Of a stretch of 46,431 nt of DNA, positions 35,787-43,123 are shown piece by piece; within the stretch, counting starts at the first letter, position 1; the number at the start of each line of letters is the position of its first letter. Below the pieces are notes generated by a model. The model was not told the origin of the DNA. It saw only the letters and a list, made by a program, of their open reading frames with translations, and made no database searches. A program made the translations under genes and the position numbers. Origin of the DNA: Allolucifera butyrica (lineage in GTDB: Bacteria; Bacillota; Negativicutes; Sporomusales; UPPP01); assembly GCF_900476375.1 (NCBI RefSeq), contig NZ_UPPP01000082.1, positions 1-46,431 on the forward strand, in the 5' to 3' direction.

Positions 35787-35832
35787 AGCAACGGCTTCCT
35801 GGCGGATGCAGGGGCCGTTGCTATGTTTTTGG
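35787..35832 (+). terminator. Terminator of proBA
   Basis: AGCAACGGC ... GCCGTTGCT with an inner CCTG/CAGG pair, then ATGTTTTTGG. Confidence 0.85.
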
Positions 35833-35839
35833 TTTTTAT

Positions 35840-35868
35840 TTGATTATTCGGTTGGAAACACGTACAAT
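35840..35868 (+). promoter_or_regulatory. Sigma-A-like promoter before the small membrane-protein gene
   Basis: TTGATT (35840-35845), 17-base spacer, TACAAT (35863-35868). Confidence 0.55.
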
Positions 35869-35960
35869 AAGAACGGAAACGGTTGGTATTTCGCTATAAA
35901 TCTCATATTTCTCACCCTGAACTTATGGCGAAAATAAAACTTTTTTTGATTGAGGCGAAT

Positions 35961-36119
35961 ATGTCCAGAAAACAAGTGCTAGGCTATCTTTATGCGCTGC
36001 ACAATTATCTAAAGACGGAAAAGACCAGACATGATCTGGCAGATTATTGCCGCGCTTTGGTAATTATGGGAGTTGTTATGCTGGTAGTCTGGCGATTGTT
36101 ACTCTTTTTTGTCCACTGA
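35961..36119 (+). CDS. Small C-terminally anchored membrane protein (52 aa)
   Basis: ATG 35961, five bases after GAGG, gives 52 residues: a basic helix (MSRKQVLGYLYALHNYLKTEKTR) and a C-terminal membrane span (ALVIMGVVMLVVWRLLLFFV). A longer in-frame reading from TTG 35883 lacks a ribosome-binding site, though it would start just after the predicted promoter. It precedes nadD by 44 bases. I do not recognise the family. Confidence 0.5.
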   Translation: MSRKQVLGYLYALHNYLKTEKTRHDLADYCRALVIMGVVMLVVWRLLLFFVH

Positions 36120-36163
36120 AGCAATTCACGGTAGATTAAATTTTTGCGATGGAGAGAAACGGA

Positions 36164-36781
36164 ATGCCGGAAAAAAAATGCAAAATCGGGATTATGGGAG
36201 GCACCTTTGACCCGATACATATTGGACATCTTGTAGTTGCCGAGGCTGTACGGCTGGAATATTTACTGGAAAAGGTTTTGTTTATTCCGGCAGGAAATCC
36301 GCCTCATAAACAAAACTTATCGGTAACTCCTGCCAGGCATCGGTATATTATGACGGTAATGGCGACCTGTTCCAATCCCCATTTTCATGTTTCCCCGCTT
36401 GAAATCGAACGGGACGGTCCATCTTACACGATTGATACCGTAATGACCTTAGTCAAGCAATATGGTACGGATACGGACTTTTATTTTATTACGGGAGTTG
36501 ACACGGTACGGGATCTGCCAACCTGGAACAAGATTGATAAATTGCTGGAACTTTGCCATTTTGTTGCCGCCGCCCGTCCGGGAGGCGTCGGTACAATAGA
36601 CGATATCATTAAATATTTTGGCGCTGCGGGACAGCGGCGCATTCATCGTTTGGCAACGCCGGAATTGGAGATCTCATCTACGGATATACGGGAAAGAATC
36701 AAAAGTGGACGTTCCATTAAATATATTGTTCCGGAAAATGTTGAAAACTATATCCTTAAAGAAAATTTATACCGGAATTAA
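36164..36781 (+). CDS. nadD: Nicotinate-nucleotide adenylyltransferase
   Basis: A 205-residue nucleotidyltransferase: GIMGGTFDPIHIGHLVVAE (HxGH motif), PAGNPPHKQ and the C-terminal ISSTDIRERIKSGRSIKYIVP. It makes NaAD from NaMN and ATP. ATG 36164 is about eight bases after GGAGA; ATG 36149 has no ribosome-binding site. It lies near yqeK as in most Firmicutes. Confidence 0.95.
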   Translation: MPEKKCKIGIMGGTFDPIHIGHLVVAEAVRLEYLLEKVLFIPAGNPPHKQNLSVTPARHRYIMTVMATCSNPHFHVSPLEIERDGPSYTIDTVMTLVKQYGTDTDFYFITGVDTVRDLPTWNKIDKLLELCHFVAAARPGGVGTIDDIIKYFGAAGQRRIHRLATPELEISSTDIRERIKSGRSIKYIVPENVENYILKENLYRN

Positions 36782-36890
36782 TTTTTTAACGCGGCCGTGC
36801 CAAATAAAGGCAGGCATAAATATCATGAATTCGCAGATAATGAGATTGAGATATTTTTTTGAATTCATGGAAAGAGAGGTGATTCCCAGA

Positions 36891-37142
36891 ATGGCAAAAA
36901 CTCTCTATGTCGGTAATTTGCCATGGTCCACGTCAGACACTGCTCTCGCGGATGCGTTTCGTCCATATGGCGCGGTGATATCAAGCAGGATTATTACAGA
37001 TAAAGAAACCGGCCGGTCCAGAGGTTTTGGTTTTGTTGAGGTTGAAGATGATGATGCCGAAAAAATGATTTCTGCTATGAACGGTACTGATTTTGCCGGG
37101 CGCCAGATTGTAGTGAATGAAGCCAAACCACGTCAGGGTTAG
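36891..37142 (+). CDS. RRM-domain RNA-binding protein
   Basis: An 83-residue protein that is one RNA-recognition motif: RNP2 TLYVGNLPW (residues 4-12) and RNP1 RSRGFGFVEV (about 42-51), with the conserved aromatics. ATG 36891 follows GAGAGGTG. Bacterial RRM proteins of this size (cyanobacterial Rbp type) bind mRNA and are often cold-regulated; no such role is shown here. It sits alone between nadD and yqeK with its own terminator. Its 5' region contains an inverted repeat, ATGAATTC with GAATTCAT. Confidence 0.92.
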   Translation: MAKTLYVGNLPWSTSDTALADAFRPYGAVISSRIITDKETGRSRGFGFVEVEDDDAEKMISAMNGTDFAGRQIVVNEAKPRQG

Positions 37143-37149
37143 GTGAGAT

Positions 37150-37182
37150 GCCTCCTAAAAATAGGAGGCTTTTGTTTTTTTA
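37150..37182 (+). terminator. Terminator of the RRM gene
   Basis: GCCTCCTA-AAAA-TAGGAGGC followed by TTTTGTTTTTTT. Confidence 0.92.
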
Positions 37183-37231
37183 TAGAGGATATCATAAAAT
37201 TTTGACGAATATTTGCCAAAGGTGAGAAAAT

Positions 37232-37789
37232 ATGAATTATGATGAAATGGTTGACAAACTATCGCGTATTCTTTCGCCGTCCCGCTTCAGACATTCTCTC
37301 GGAGTTAGCCGGAGTGCAGTGGAACTGGCTGAGCGATTTGGCGCAGATATCAATAAAGCACGGGTTGCCGGAATTTTGCACGATTGTGCCCGGGAGCTAC
37401 CCGGCGAAACGTTATTGCAAATGGCAGAAAAATTTGGTATTGTGGTGAATGATGTCGAGTCACATAGCCCATCGCTATTACATGCTCCGGTGGGAGCAAG
37501 ACTGGCCCAAGAGCAGTACGGAATTCATGATATTGCAATTTTGCAGGCTATTACGCTACATACGGTTGGCGGACCGGTGATGACTGTACTTGACCAGATT
37601 GTTTATTTAGCCGATTTTATTGAACCGGGCCGTGTGTTTCCGGGAGTGGACCAATTGCGGTTGTTAGCCGGAAAAAATTTAAGAGAGGCCGTATTGGCCG
37701 GCTATGATCAAACATTAAATTATCTGGTAGCACGGCGCGGCTTGATCCATCCGGCAACGGTAGAAGGCCGCAATGCCTTACTGGTGTGA
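37232..37789 (+). CDS. yqeK: YqeK-type HD-domain phosphohydrolase
   Basis: A 185-residue HD protein: RFRHSLGVSRSAVELAERFG, GILHDCARELP (HD pair), LLHAPVGARLAQEQYG and YLADFIEPGR. YqeK enzymes hydrolyse diadenosine tetraphosphate symmetrically with iron (established for the family). GGTGAG precedes the ATG. Confidence 0.93.
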   Translation: MNYDEMVDKLSRILSPSRFRHSLGVSRSAVELAERFGADINKARVAGILHDCARELPGETLLQMAEKFGIVVNDVESHSPSLLHAPVGARLAQEQYGIHDIAILQAITLHTVGGPVMTVLDQIVYLADFIEPGRVFPGVDQLRLLAGKNLREAVLAGYDQTLNYLVARRGLIHPATVEGRNALLV

Positions 37790-37825
37790 ATGTAATATGG
37801 GTTGGTTTAGAGAGAGAGGAGTAGT

Positions 37826-38815
37826 ATGTCGGAAAATGAAAAAGTGATAGTCCGTCGGCGACGAATCCTTTGGTCCAGAGTGTTTCTGGTTTTGGTTATT
37901 TTCTTTTTGTTGATTGCCGGTATCGCCGGCATGGGGATGTATGCTTATGCTACTATTTTTCATGCTTCTACGGGTTCTTTCGCGATGCCGTTTACCGATA
38001 ATCTGAATGGACATGATAAGCGGATTAATATCTTATTATTAGGGGTCGACAATGGCGACAAGGAACACCCGGGGACGTCGCGGCATTCCGATACGGTCAT
38101 TGTAGCAGGTATAAACACAGCGGATGGTTCGATTCGTCTTTTATCAATACCACGGGATACAAAAGTGGATATTCCCGGACAAAAGGGTTTTGATAAAATC
38201 GCGAATGCTTTCGCCTATGGTGGCCCCGATTTGCTCGCGCGGACGGTTGAAGAGTCATTTCATATTCCGATTAATTATTATGCAGTGCTTGACTGGCAAG
38301 CCTTTGTTAAGATTGTCAATATTCTTGGCGGCGTAGATTTATATGTGGAACACGATATGAACTATGAAGATCCTTATGATAACTTAAGAATCCATCTTTT
38401 AAAAGGTTATCAGCACCTCGACGGCCTAAAAGCCGGAGAGTATGTCCGTTTCCGTCATGATGAACTGGGAGATATTGGCCGTGTTCAACGTCAACAGCGT
38501 TTTTTAAAAACATTTAGCAGCGAATTGTTCCAGTGGAAAACCCTCTTCAAAGTACCTGCATTTATTTCCGCTTATAGACAGTATATACATACCGACATTC
38601 CGGCTGTCGCCTGGGTTAAGATGGCAGTTGCCTTAAAAAGCCTTAAAGGCGGCGGTCTGTATACCGAAATGTTACCGGGCGATTTCGCTACAATTAATGG
38701 CTCAAGCTATTGGGTCGTAAATAAAGAAGAGACCAAACAGTTACTGGAAAGTATGTTTATGATTACAGATACCAAAGTAAGTGAAATATCGCATGGTCAT
38801 ACAAAAAACAATTAA
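37826..38815 (+). CDS. LytR-CpsA-Psr (LCP) family protein
   Basis: A 329-residue protein: basic N-terminus, one membrane span (residues about 17-42) and the extracytoplasmic LCP domain with LLGVDNG, RHSDTVIVAGINTADG, LLSIPRDTKVDIPG and VRFRHDELGDIGRVQRQQ. LCP enzymes transfer glycopolymers from lipid carriers to the wall. It is commonly found between yqeK and rsfS; the rsfS gene is not in this window. Confidence 0.93.
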   Translation: MSENEKVIVRRRRILWSRVFLVLVIFFLLIAGIAGMGMYAYATIFHASTGSFAMPFTDNLNGHDKRINILLLGVDNGDKEHPGTSRHSDTVIVAGINTADGSIRLLSIPRDTKVDIPGQKGFDKIANAFAYGGPDLLARTVEESFHIPINYYAVLDWQAFVKIVNILGGVDLYVEHDMNYEDPYDNLRIHLLKGYQHLDGLKAGEYVRFRHDELGDIGRVQRQQRFLKTFSSELFQWKTLFKVPAFISAYRQYIHTDIPAVAWVKMAVALKSLKGGGLYTEMLPGDFATINGSSYWVVNKEETKQLLESMFMITDTKVSEISHGHTKNN

Positions 38816-38861
38816 ACGAAGATTGAGAATGGGATAAAAAATGAGAACAGTCATCGATAAC

Positions 38862-38894
38862 GGCAGAACAATTTATTGTCTGCCTAATTTTTTT
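38862..38894 (+). terminator. Terminator of the LCP gene
   Basis: GGCAG(A)ACAAT / ATTGTCTGCC followed by TAATTTTTTT. Confidence 0.75.
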
Positions 38895-38898
38895 GGTC

Positions 38899-38930
38899 GT
38901 ATAAAGGAAACAATAGGGGCATAAAAATAA
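38899..38930 (+). promoter_or_regulatory. Possible sigma-F/sigma-G promoter of yyaC
   Basis: GTATA at 38899-38903 matches the sigma-F/G -35 box and is followed, 15-16 bases later, by GGGGCATAAAAATA, a partial fit to the -10 box. Forespore expression would suit the downstream gene. Confidence 0.4.
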
Positions 38931-38957
38931 GTAACCATATTCGTGAGGAGAAAGGGA

Positions 38958-39542
38958 ATGGGCAAACAAAACGACCAAAAACTGACTGTTCATTTTAGTG
39001 AAACAGCCATTCAGGCCAAGCTATGCGATTATTTGATATACTTGCTGAATCGGCAGGAAGGTTTCAACATTCGACCTATGGTAATCCTATGTATCGGCTC
39101 GGACCGTTATACCGGTGACGCTCTGGGCCCTCTTATCGGCTCTTATTTGGAAGAACATATTGATTGTATTGTATATGGAACATTAGAGAGCCCCGTTCAT
39201 GCCGGTAATTTGGTGGAAACAGTCAACTTAATTCAATATCAGTATCATCACCCCATTGTTGTGGCGATTGATGCGTGTTTGGGCAGAACCAATGAGGTTG
39301 GCAATATTGAGATGTGGGAGGGTGGTATTGAAGCCGGAATTGCAGTAGGCAACAGGCTGCCGTGTGTGGGCAGCATATCGGTTATCGGTGTAGTTAATGC
39401 CGGCGGTCAACTGGGATACTTGGATTTACAGAGCACGCCGCTTTCTATTGTGATTAAACTTAGTAAAATTATAGGGAATGTATTAATTGAGGCCATAAAA
39501 ATAATCCGAAGAAAAACGGAAATAAGAACCAGTTCAGGTTAG
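38958..39542 (+). CDS. yyaC: Spore protease YyaC (DUF1256)
   Basis: A 194-residue protein of the YyaC family, related to the GPR spore protease and HybD fold: LCIGSDRYTGDALGPLIGSYLEE, GTLESPVHAGNL, VAIDACLGR and VNAGGQLGYLDLQST. It is found only in spore formers and acts in the forespore; its substrate is unknown. ATG 38958 lies seven bases after GGAG; GTG 38943 is upstream of that site. It stands two genes before sigK. Confidence 0.88.
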   Translation: MGKQNDQKLTVHFSETAIQAKLCDYLIYLLNRQEGFNIRPMVILCIGSDRYTGDALGPLIGSYLEEHIDCIVYGTLESPVHAGNLVETVNLIQYQYHHPIVVAIDACLGRTNEVGNIEMWEGGIEAGIAVGNRLPCVGSISVIGVVNAGGQLGYLDLQSTPLSIVIKLSKIIGNVLIEAIKIIRRKTEIRTSSG

Positions 39543-39546
39543 GCTG

Positions 39547-39636
39547 TTATTCCCCGAACAGCCGGTCCCACATCATGTATAACAGGACCAGTGCTGAAAC
39601 GAAGATAATTCCCAGGTCGCCAATATAGTTGCCCAT
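39547..39636 (-). CDS. 29-residue single-span membrane peptide
   Basis: On the minus strand AAGGAGG, about nine bases before an ATG, opens a 29-codon frame: MGNYIGDLGIIFVSALVLLY then MMWDRLFGE. It is one membrane span with a short charged tail. The strong ribosome-binding site and protein-like composition argue that it is real. The stop lies inside a hairpin (GGCTGTT/AACAGCC at 39542-39563) shared with the end of yyaC. It is divergent from sigK. I do not recognise it; small spans of this type often regulate membrane enzymes, but nothing here shows that. Confidence 0.55.
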   Translation of the reverse strand: MGNYIGDLGIIFVSALVLLYMMWDRLFGE

Positions 39637-39773
39637 AATTAATCATCCTCCTTATTTGTAGGTTTTATGGATTCGTTAACATTATTATGCGATGATCCTC
39701 TTTATAAAAAGATTATAAACGATGGCCGCCAGGTTTACCACCGCAAAGGGTAAAAAGTAAAAAAATTGAACAG

Positions 39774-39802
39774 GCACATTTCGACGCTAAACCCCATACA
39801 AT
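39774..39802 (+). promoter_or_regulatory. Sigma-E-type promoter of sigK
   Basis: GCACATT (39774-39780), 14-base spacer, CATACAAT (39795-39802). The -10 fits the sigma-E consensus CATACANT exactly and the spacing is standard. It lies about 35 bases before the sigK start, as expected because sigma-E drives sigK in Bacillus. Confidence 0.7.
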
Positions 39803-39836
39803 GAAGCGACAGATTAGTCGGGGGGTGAAGCGCTAG

Positions 39837-40538
39837 GTGTCTTTTTTTATCACATTGTTAGTGTCGGTAGTTAAAGGAATTACCCTGCTCGTTTCCTATA
39901 TAGCCAATAATACCTTCCCATTGCCGCTTTCCGAAAAGGAAGAACAATTGTATTTAGACAAATTAAAAAACGGTGATGAAAACGCAAAAAATATTTTAAT
40001 TGAGCGCAATCTACGTTTAGTAGCACACATTGTGAAAAAATTTGATAATACCGGTGAAGATGTTGATGATTTAATTTCGATCGGTACGATCGGCCTTATT
40101 AAGGCAATCAATACGTTTGATTTGGCTAAAAAAATCCGGTTAGCAACCTATGCCGCCCGCTGTATTGAAAACGAGATCTTAATGCATTTAAGGAGTACCC
40201 GCCGCACACGGGCTGAGGTCAGTTTATATGATCCGATTGGAGTTGACAAGGAGGGAAATGAAATCACCCTGATCGATGTTTTGGGAACGGCTCCGGATGT
40301 GGTGGCTGAAGCGGTGGAGAATCAATGCGAAAAAGACCGGCTGAATAAACAAATTAATCGACTGAATAACCGGGAAAAGTGGGTATTGGAGATGCGGTTC
40401 GGGATGCCGGGCGGCGGACGCAAAACGCAGCGGGATATCGCCCGCATGCTTGGGATCTCCCGCTCTTATGTGTCACGTATCGAGAAACGGGCAATCGGCA
40501 AGCTTTGCAAAAACTTTACCTCGGAAGATTTTAAATAG
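39837..40538 (+). CDS. sigK: Sporulation sigma factor, pro-sigma-K
   Basis: A 233-residue sigma-70 family factor, uninterrupted. The first 20 residues are a hydrophobic pro-sequence; LLVSYIANNTFPLPLS matches the Bacillus pro-sigma-K region cut between Ser20 and Tyr21 by SpoIVFB (encoded at 25186). Region 2 contains NLRLVAHIVKKFDNTGEDVDDLISIG and region 4 the helix-turn-helix TQRDIARMLGISRSYVSRIEKRA. It directs late mother-cell genes (coat, spore maturation). GTG 39837 is eight bases after GGGGGTGA. Bases 40257-40276 recur at 45734 (see findings). Confidence 0.97.
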   Translation: MSFFITLLVSVVKGITLLVSYIANNTFPLPLSEKEEQLYLDKLKNGDENAKNILIERNLRLVAHIVKKFDNTGEDVDDLISIGTIGLIKAINTFDLAKKIRLATYAARCIENEILMHLRSTRRTRAEVSLYDPIGVDKEGNEITLIDVLGTAPDVVAEAVENQCEKDRLNKQINRLNNREKWVLEMRFGMPGGGRKTQRDIARMLGISRSYVSRIEKRAIGKLCKNFTSEDFK

Positions 40539-40550
40539 TCTACAAAATTG

Positions 40551-40568
40551 GGCGGGTGCAATCCCGCC
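40551..40568 (+). terminator. Weak hairpin after sigK
   Basis: GGCGGG-TGCAAT-CCCGCC starting 12 bases after the stop codon; followed by TATTAACTT, so a poor T tract. Confidence 0.5.
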
Positions 40569-40601
40569 TATTAACTTATAATGGTAAACGCCCCGGATGG
40601 G

Positions 40602-40631
40602 CATAAATAAAGCCACAGCTTGCTGCGGCTT
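40602..40631 (-). terminator. Terminator of the minus-strand coiled-coil genes
   Basis: Read on the minus strand, AAGCCGCAGCAAGCTGTGGCTT forms a stem with one mismatch, followed by TATTTATG. It also has TTTT on the + side and may serve sigK as well. Confidence 0.6.
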
Positions 40632-40637
40632 TTAAGC

Positions 40638-41090
40638 TTATACCGGTTTACGCATTAAAGTTCTTAATTTTACCTCATGTTCACCGGCGATTTCATATAC
40701 TGATTTCAAATCTTCTTTTATTTTTGCTTCTGACTCAGAAATATTTTCTCTTATTTCAGTACGCATGGCATCCATTTCATCAATTAAATGAGTGCGAACT
40801 TCGGCCAAGTCTTCTTTGGTTGCTGCTTTGGCATTAAAAGTGTGATCATTTTTTCAGTCCGTTTGGCAAATTCTTTACTGGCCGTATTTATTTTCAAGGC
40901 ATTTATTTCTGATTCCGCTTTTTCGTTAGATAATGTAATCATACTGGTTAGCTGCTGAAAACCACCATTAACCTTGTTTTCAAGGTTGTCCATTCGCTGG
41001 CTCAATTCTTCCGTAACGGCATTATTATGGCCAACCAGCTGAATCAATTGCTCCATCATTTTTTCGAGAGGGTCATCTTTCTTCACTCAT
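40638..41090 (-). pseudogene. Coiled-coil protein, frameshifted twice
   Basis: A damaged paralogue of the gene at 41467-41754. The start ATGAGTGAAGAAAGA is conserved, but two bases (TT) are missing next, giving an immediate TGA; translation could restart at the overlapping GTG 41086. The frame then runs MEQLIQLVGHNNAV...RMDNLENKV until a run of six A near 40853, where the rest of the coding sequence (AAATKEDLAEVRTH, ISESEAKIKEDLKSVYEIAG) continues in another frame to the stop at 40638. Seven A would restore it. Together this suggests a decayed gene, though reading errors or slippage at the A-run are possible. Confidence 0.7.
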
Positions 41091-41114
41091 TGGTCTTCTC
41101 ACTTCCAAGTCGTG

Positions 41115-41462
41115 CTATTTTACCCGCTTAAAGATGATTTCATCATAAATGGTGACTTTGGCTTCGATACGGTCAAGCTGGGCTTGCTGTGCGGCTTGTC
41201 CTTCGGCTAAAGCCTTAATAGCGGGGCGGAGTTCATTTTCAATATTGAGTAATGACTTAGTAGCTTTTTGGTCAACTAATTCTACTTTTTTGTCAACGGC
41301 GGTTATCTTCTTATCAAGCTTATCAAATTGTTCAAGCGTAAACTGCTGGAACGCTACGAGTTGTTGAGCCAGGGCAGATAATTGCTCCATAGCGGATTTT
41401 TGAAACTTATCGTTCTGTTCAAACTTTTCCAATACCTGTCTTTGAAATTCTTCATTGGTCAT
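41115..41462 (-). CDS. Coiled-coil protein of unknown function (115 aa)
   Basis: ATG 41462, nine bases after GAGGAG, gives 115 residues that are almost entirely helical and heptad-patterned (FDKLDKKITAVDKKVELVDQKA), with QAAQQAQLDRIEAKV near the end. No membrane span or catalytic motif. It lies four bases after the stop of the upstream coiled-coil gene and before the decayed one, so the three form an operon. I do not recognise the family. Such short coiled coils occur in prophage remnants, which fits the region. Confidence 0.65.
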   Translation of the reverse strand: MTNEEFQRQVLEKFEQNDKFQKSAMEQLSALAQQLVAFQQFTLEQFDKLDKKITAVDKKVELVDQKATKSLLNIENELRPAIKALAEGQAAQQAQLDRIEAKVTIYDEIIFKRVK

Positions 41463-41466
41463 AATA

Positions 41467-41754
41467 TCACGCTCCTCTTTTAAGCCCCTGTATTTCAGCC
41501 TCTTGGTGAGTAGTACGGGTGGCCAGTACATCAAGCATATTTGCGTGACGGGATAATGTTTTTTTGATATTATCAACTTTATCGCTTAACAGGGTGACCA
41601 TGCTGGTTAACTGCTGAAAACCGCTGTCAACTTTGCTTTCAAGGTTATCCATCCGTGTTTCTAGTTTGTCCATTCGAACGGCATTGTTATGGCCAACCAT
41701 CTGAATCAACTGTTCCAGCATTTTTTCGAGACGGTCAAATCTTTCTTCACTCAT
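41467..41754 (-). CDS. Coiled-coil protein, intact paralogue (95 aa)
   Basis: Starting at ATG 41754 (MSEERFDRLEKMLEQLIQMV), 95 residues of continuous coiled coil, including HNNAV and RMDNLESKVDSGFQQLTSM shared with the decayed copy at 40638-41090. The ribosome-binding site is weak (TTAGGTTG). First gene of the three-gene minus-strand operon. Function unknown. Confidence 0.65.
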   Translation of the reverse strand: MSEERFDRLEKMLEQLIQMVGHNNAVRMDKLETRMDNLESKVDSGFQQLTSMVTLLSDKVDNIKKTLSRHANMLDVLATRTTHQEAEIQGLKRGA

Positions 41755-41793
41755 GATATTACAACCTAACATTTATATTTAATATTTAATTAT

Positions 41794-41823
41794 TAGAATA
41801 TGTGTTCCCTGTTATACCAGTTC
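41794..41823 (-). promoter_or_regulatory. Possible sigma-K-type promoter of the coiled-coil operon
   Basis: On the minus strand CATATTCTA (41794-41802) fits the sigma-K -10 consensus CATANNNTA, and GAAC (41820-41823) 17 bases upstream supplies the -35 AC. Short degenerate motifs in AT-rich DNA can arise by chance. Confidence 0.3.
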
Positions 41824-41995
41824 GATTGATATTTGATTCGTGTAGTTTCGTGTAATTTAAGACACAAAAAGACCATAGTCAGATAAGTTCCTGACCTTAT
41901 ACTCGTTCCATTAATGAAAGTTTATTCTATTATATCAAACCATAAAATTTCTTTCTATAATTACGATATGGATTGGACATTTATTTTTAATGTTT

Positions 41996-42289
41996 TTAAT
42001 GTTTATCTATAAAACACTTAAAATTAGGGTCATATTTAGTTGGAATAAATTCAATCGTCTCATACTCTGCAACTTTATGAATATAAAAAGGATCTTCTTT
42101 TAATATAGAATGTAATTCCCTCTCCGAGTCAACATTAACCAATATTACACCGCCAATTCTCGGATTTCTCCGGCCAGAAAAAATAAATTTTGATTTCTTA
42201 TATTGATGTTCCAAGAATTTAATATGACCCGGCAGTAAAGCATCAATTTCCTCCAAGGGTTTTACATACTTTAATAGCACAATAAACAT
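41996..42289 (-). CDS. YciI-family protein
   Basis: A 97-residue alpha+beta ferredoxin-like protein of the YCII group: FIVLLKYVKPLEEIDALLPGHI with the conserved His, FSGRRNPRIGGVILVNVD and a C-terminal EYETIEFIP strand. ATG 42289 lies eight bases after GGAGG; an upstream ATG at 42304 is rejected. YCII proteins form dimers and are suspected enzymes or sensors; function is not settled. It is a single gene in an AT-rich accessory region. Confidence 0.75.
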   Translation of the reverse strand: MFIVLLKYVKPLEEIDALLPGHIKFLEHQYKKSKFIFSGRRNPRIGGVILVNVDSERELHSILKEDPFYIHKVAEYETIEFIPTKYDPNFKCFIDKH

Positions 42290-42407
42290 GAAAATAACCT
42301 CCATTTATGAATGATTGGACGTTTTGTTGTTTTACACAATGAAATTTTTTCGGACGTTAACTGTATGGTAAAATATAGATATTGAATTGTGAAAGGAAAG
42401 ATAGAAC

Positions 42408-42773
42408 ATGGAGAATATCAAGCTCTATTGGATAAGCCTAATTATTCCGGCGGTTGTATTTGCCCCGAATTTATTATGGCTTTTATTTCCGCTAATCAAT
42501 ATGCCTGCGGCAGAAGAGAGAAAAGAACCGATTACTCTAACTATTCTTGAAGATATGGGACGTGTCGGTGTAATTATTATTCCTTTGTTTTATCCAATTG
42601 GTGTAGATGCTGCGGGCCAATCTTGCTTGGTTGCTATGATAGTATTGCTTCTCATCTATTATGCTAGGTGGTTCCCGTTTCCACCTCCGCCGATACCCGG
42701 TAAATCCGGGCTATTTTTTTTACCGTTAAACCGGAATCTCTCATTCCGAAGAAGTCGATTTATTTCTTCCTGA
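42408..42773 (+). pseudogene. Membrane protein, probably truncated
   Basis: The first ~87 residues look genuine: ATG after GAAAGGAAAG, spans at about 7-28, 52-66 and 73-86, and a conserved-looking LTILEDMGRVGVIIIPLFYP. After YYARWF the frame turns into Pro-rich, non-membrane sequence that runs through a terminator-like hairpin (CCCGG-TAAAT-CCGGG then T8 at 42697-42721). The 3' part therefore appears lost and replaced by non-coding DNA. Family not recognised. Confidence 0.5.
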
Positions 42774-43123
42774 GTTTTCAGCCTGTAAGCTCCGTTCATT
42801 CCATACTTTATTCCCTTTTTCTGGTTTGCCAAAAGCCTGTTTATAAAACTGTCTTGCCGAAATCTTTAATATACTGCAAGAATCCTAATGCCTGACCTCT
42901 GTTTTCATCAACAAAACGTCCCTGATCACACGGGAAAGAGGGACACTCCCAGCAGCCGTTATACCCATTTTTTAAGCAGCAAGTTCGGTGGTAACAGCGT
43001 TCTTTATCACATTTATCTTCTAAATTTAATCGGAGCCTTACACGAACAATCACGAATATGGTCACAGAGGCCGCAGACCAATCCGCAAAATGCTATGCTA
43101 TTCTGTAATTTTGGTTCTTCCAT
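42659..43123 (-). pseudogene. DUF3795 cysteine-rich protein, two frameshifts
   Basis: Starts well: GGAGG before ATG 43123, then MEEPKLQNSIAFCGLVCGLC, the typical DUF3795 opening. A frameshift between about 43045 and 43020 moves the Cys-rich middle (CDKERCYHRTCCLKNGYNG, CWECPSFPCD) to another frame. A second near 42846-42862 moves the tail (NRLLANQKKGIKYGMNGAY, RLKTQEEINRLLRN) again; one extra base there would restore it. Three family-like blocks in three frames indicate a pseudogene or sequencing errors. The true end is probably near 42740; the frame stays open to 42659, overlapping the convergent truncated gene. Confidence 0.65.

Noticed and set aside
38841..38924. 27-codon frame before yyaC
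   Set aside because: It runs through the LCP terminator hairpin and T tract, has no clear ribosome-binding site and has no feature of a known peptide.
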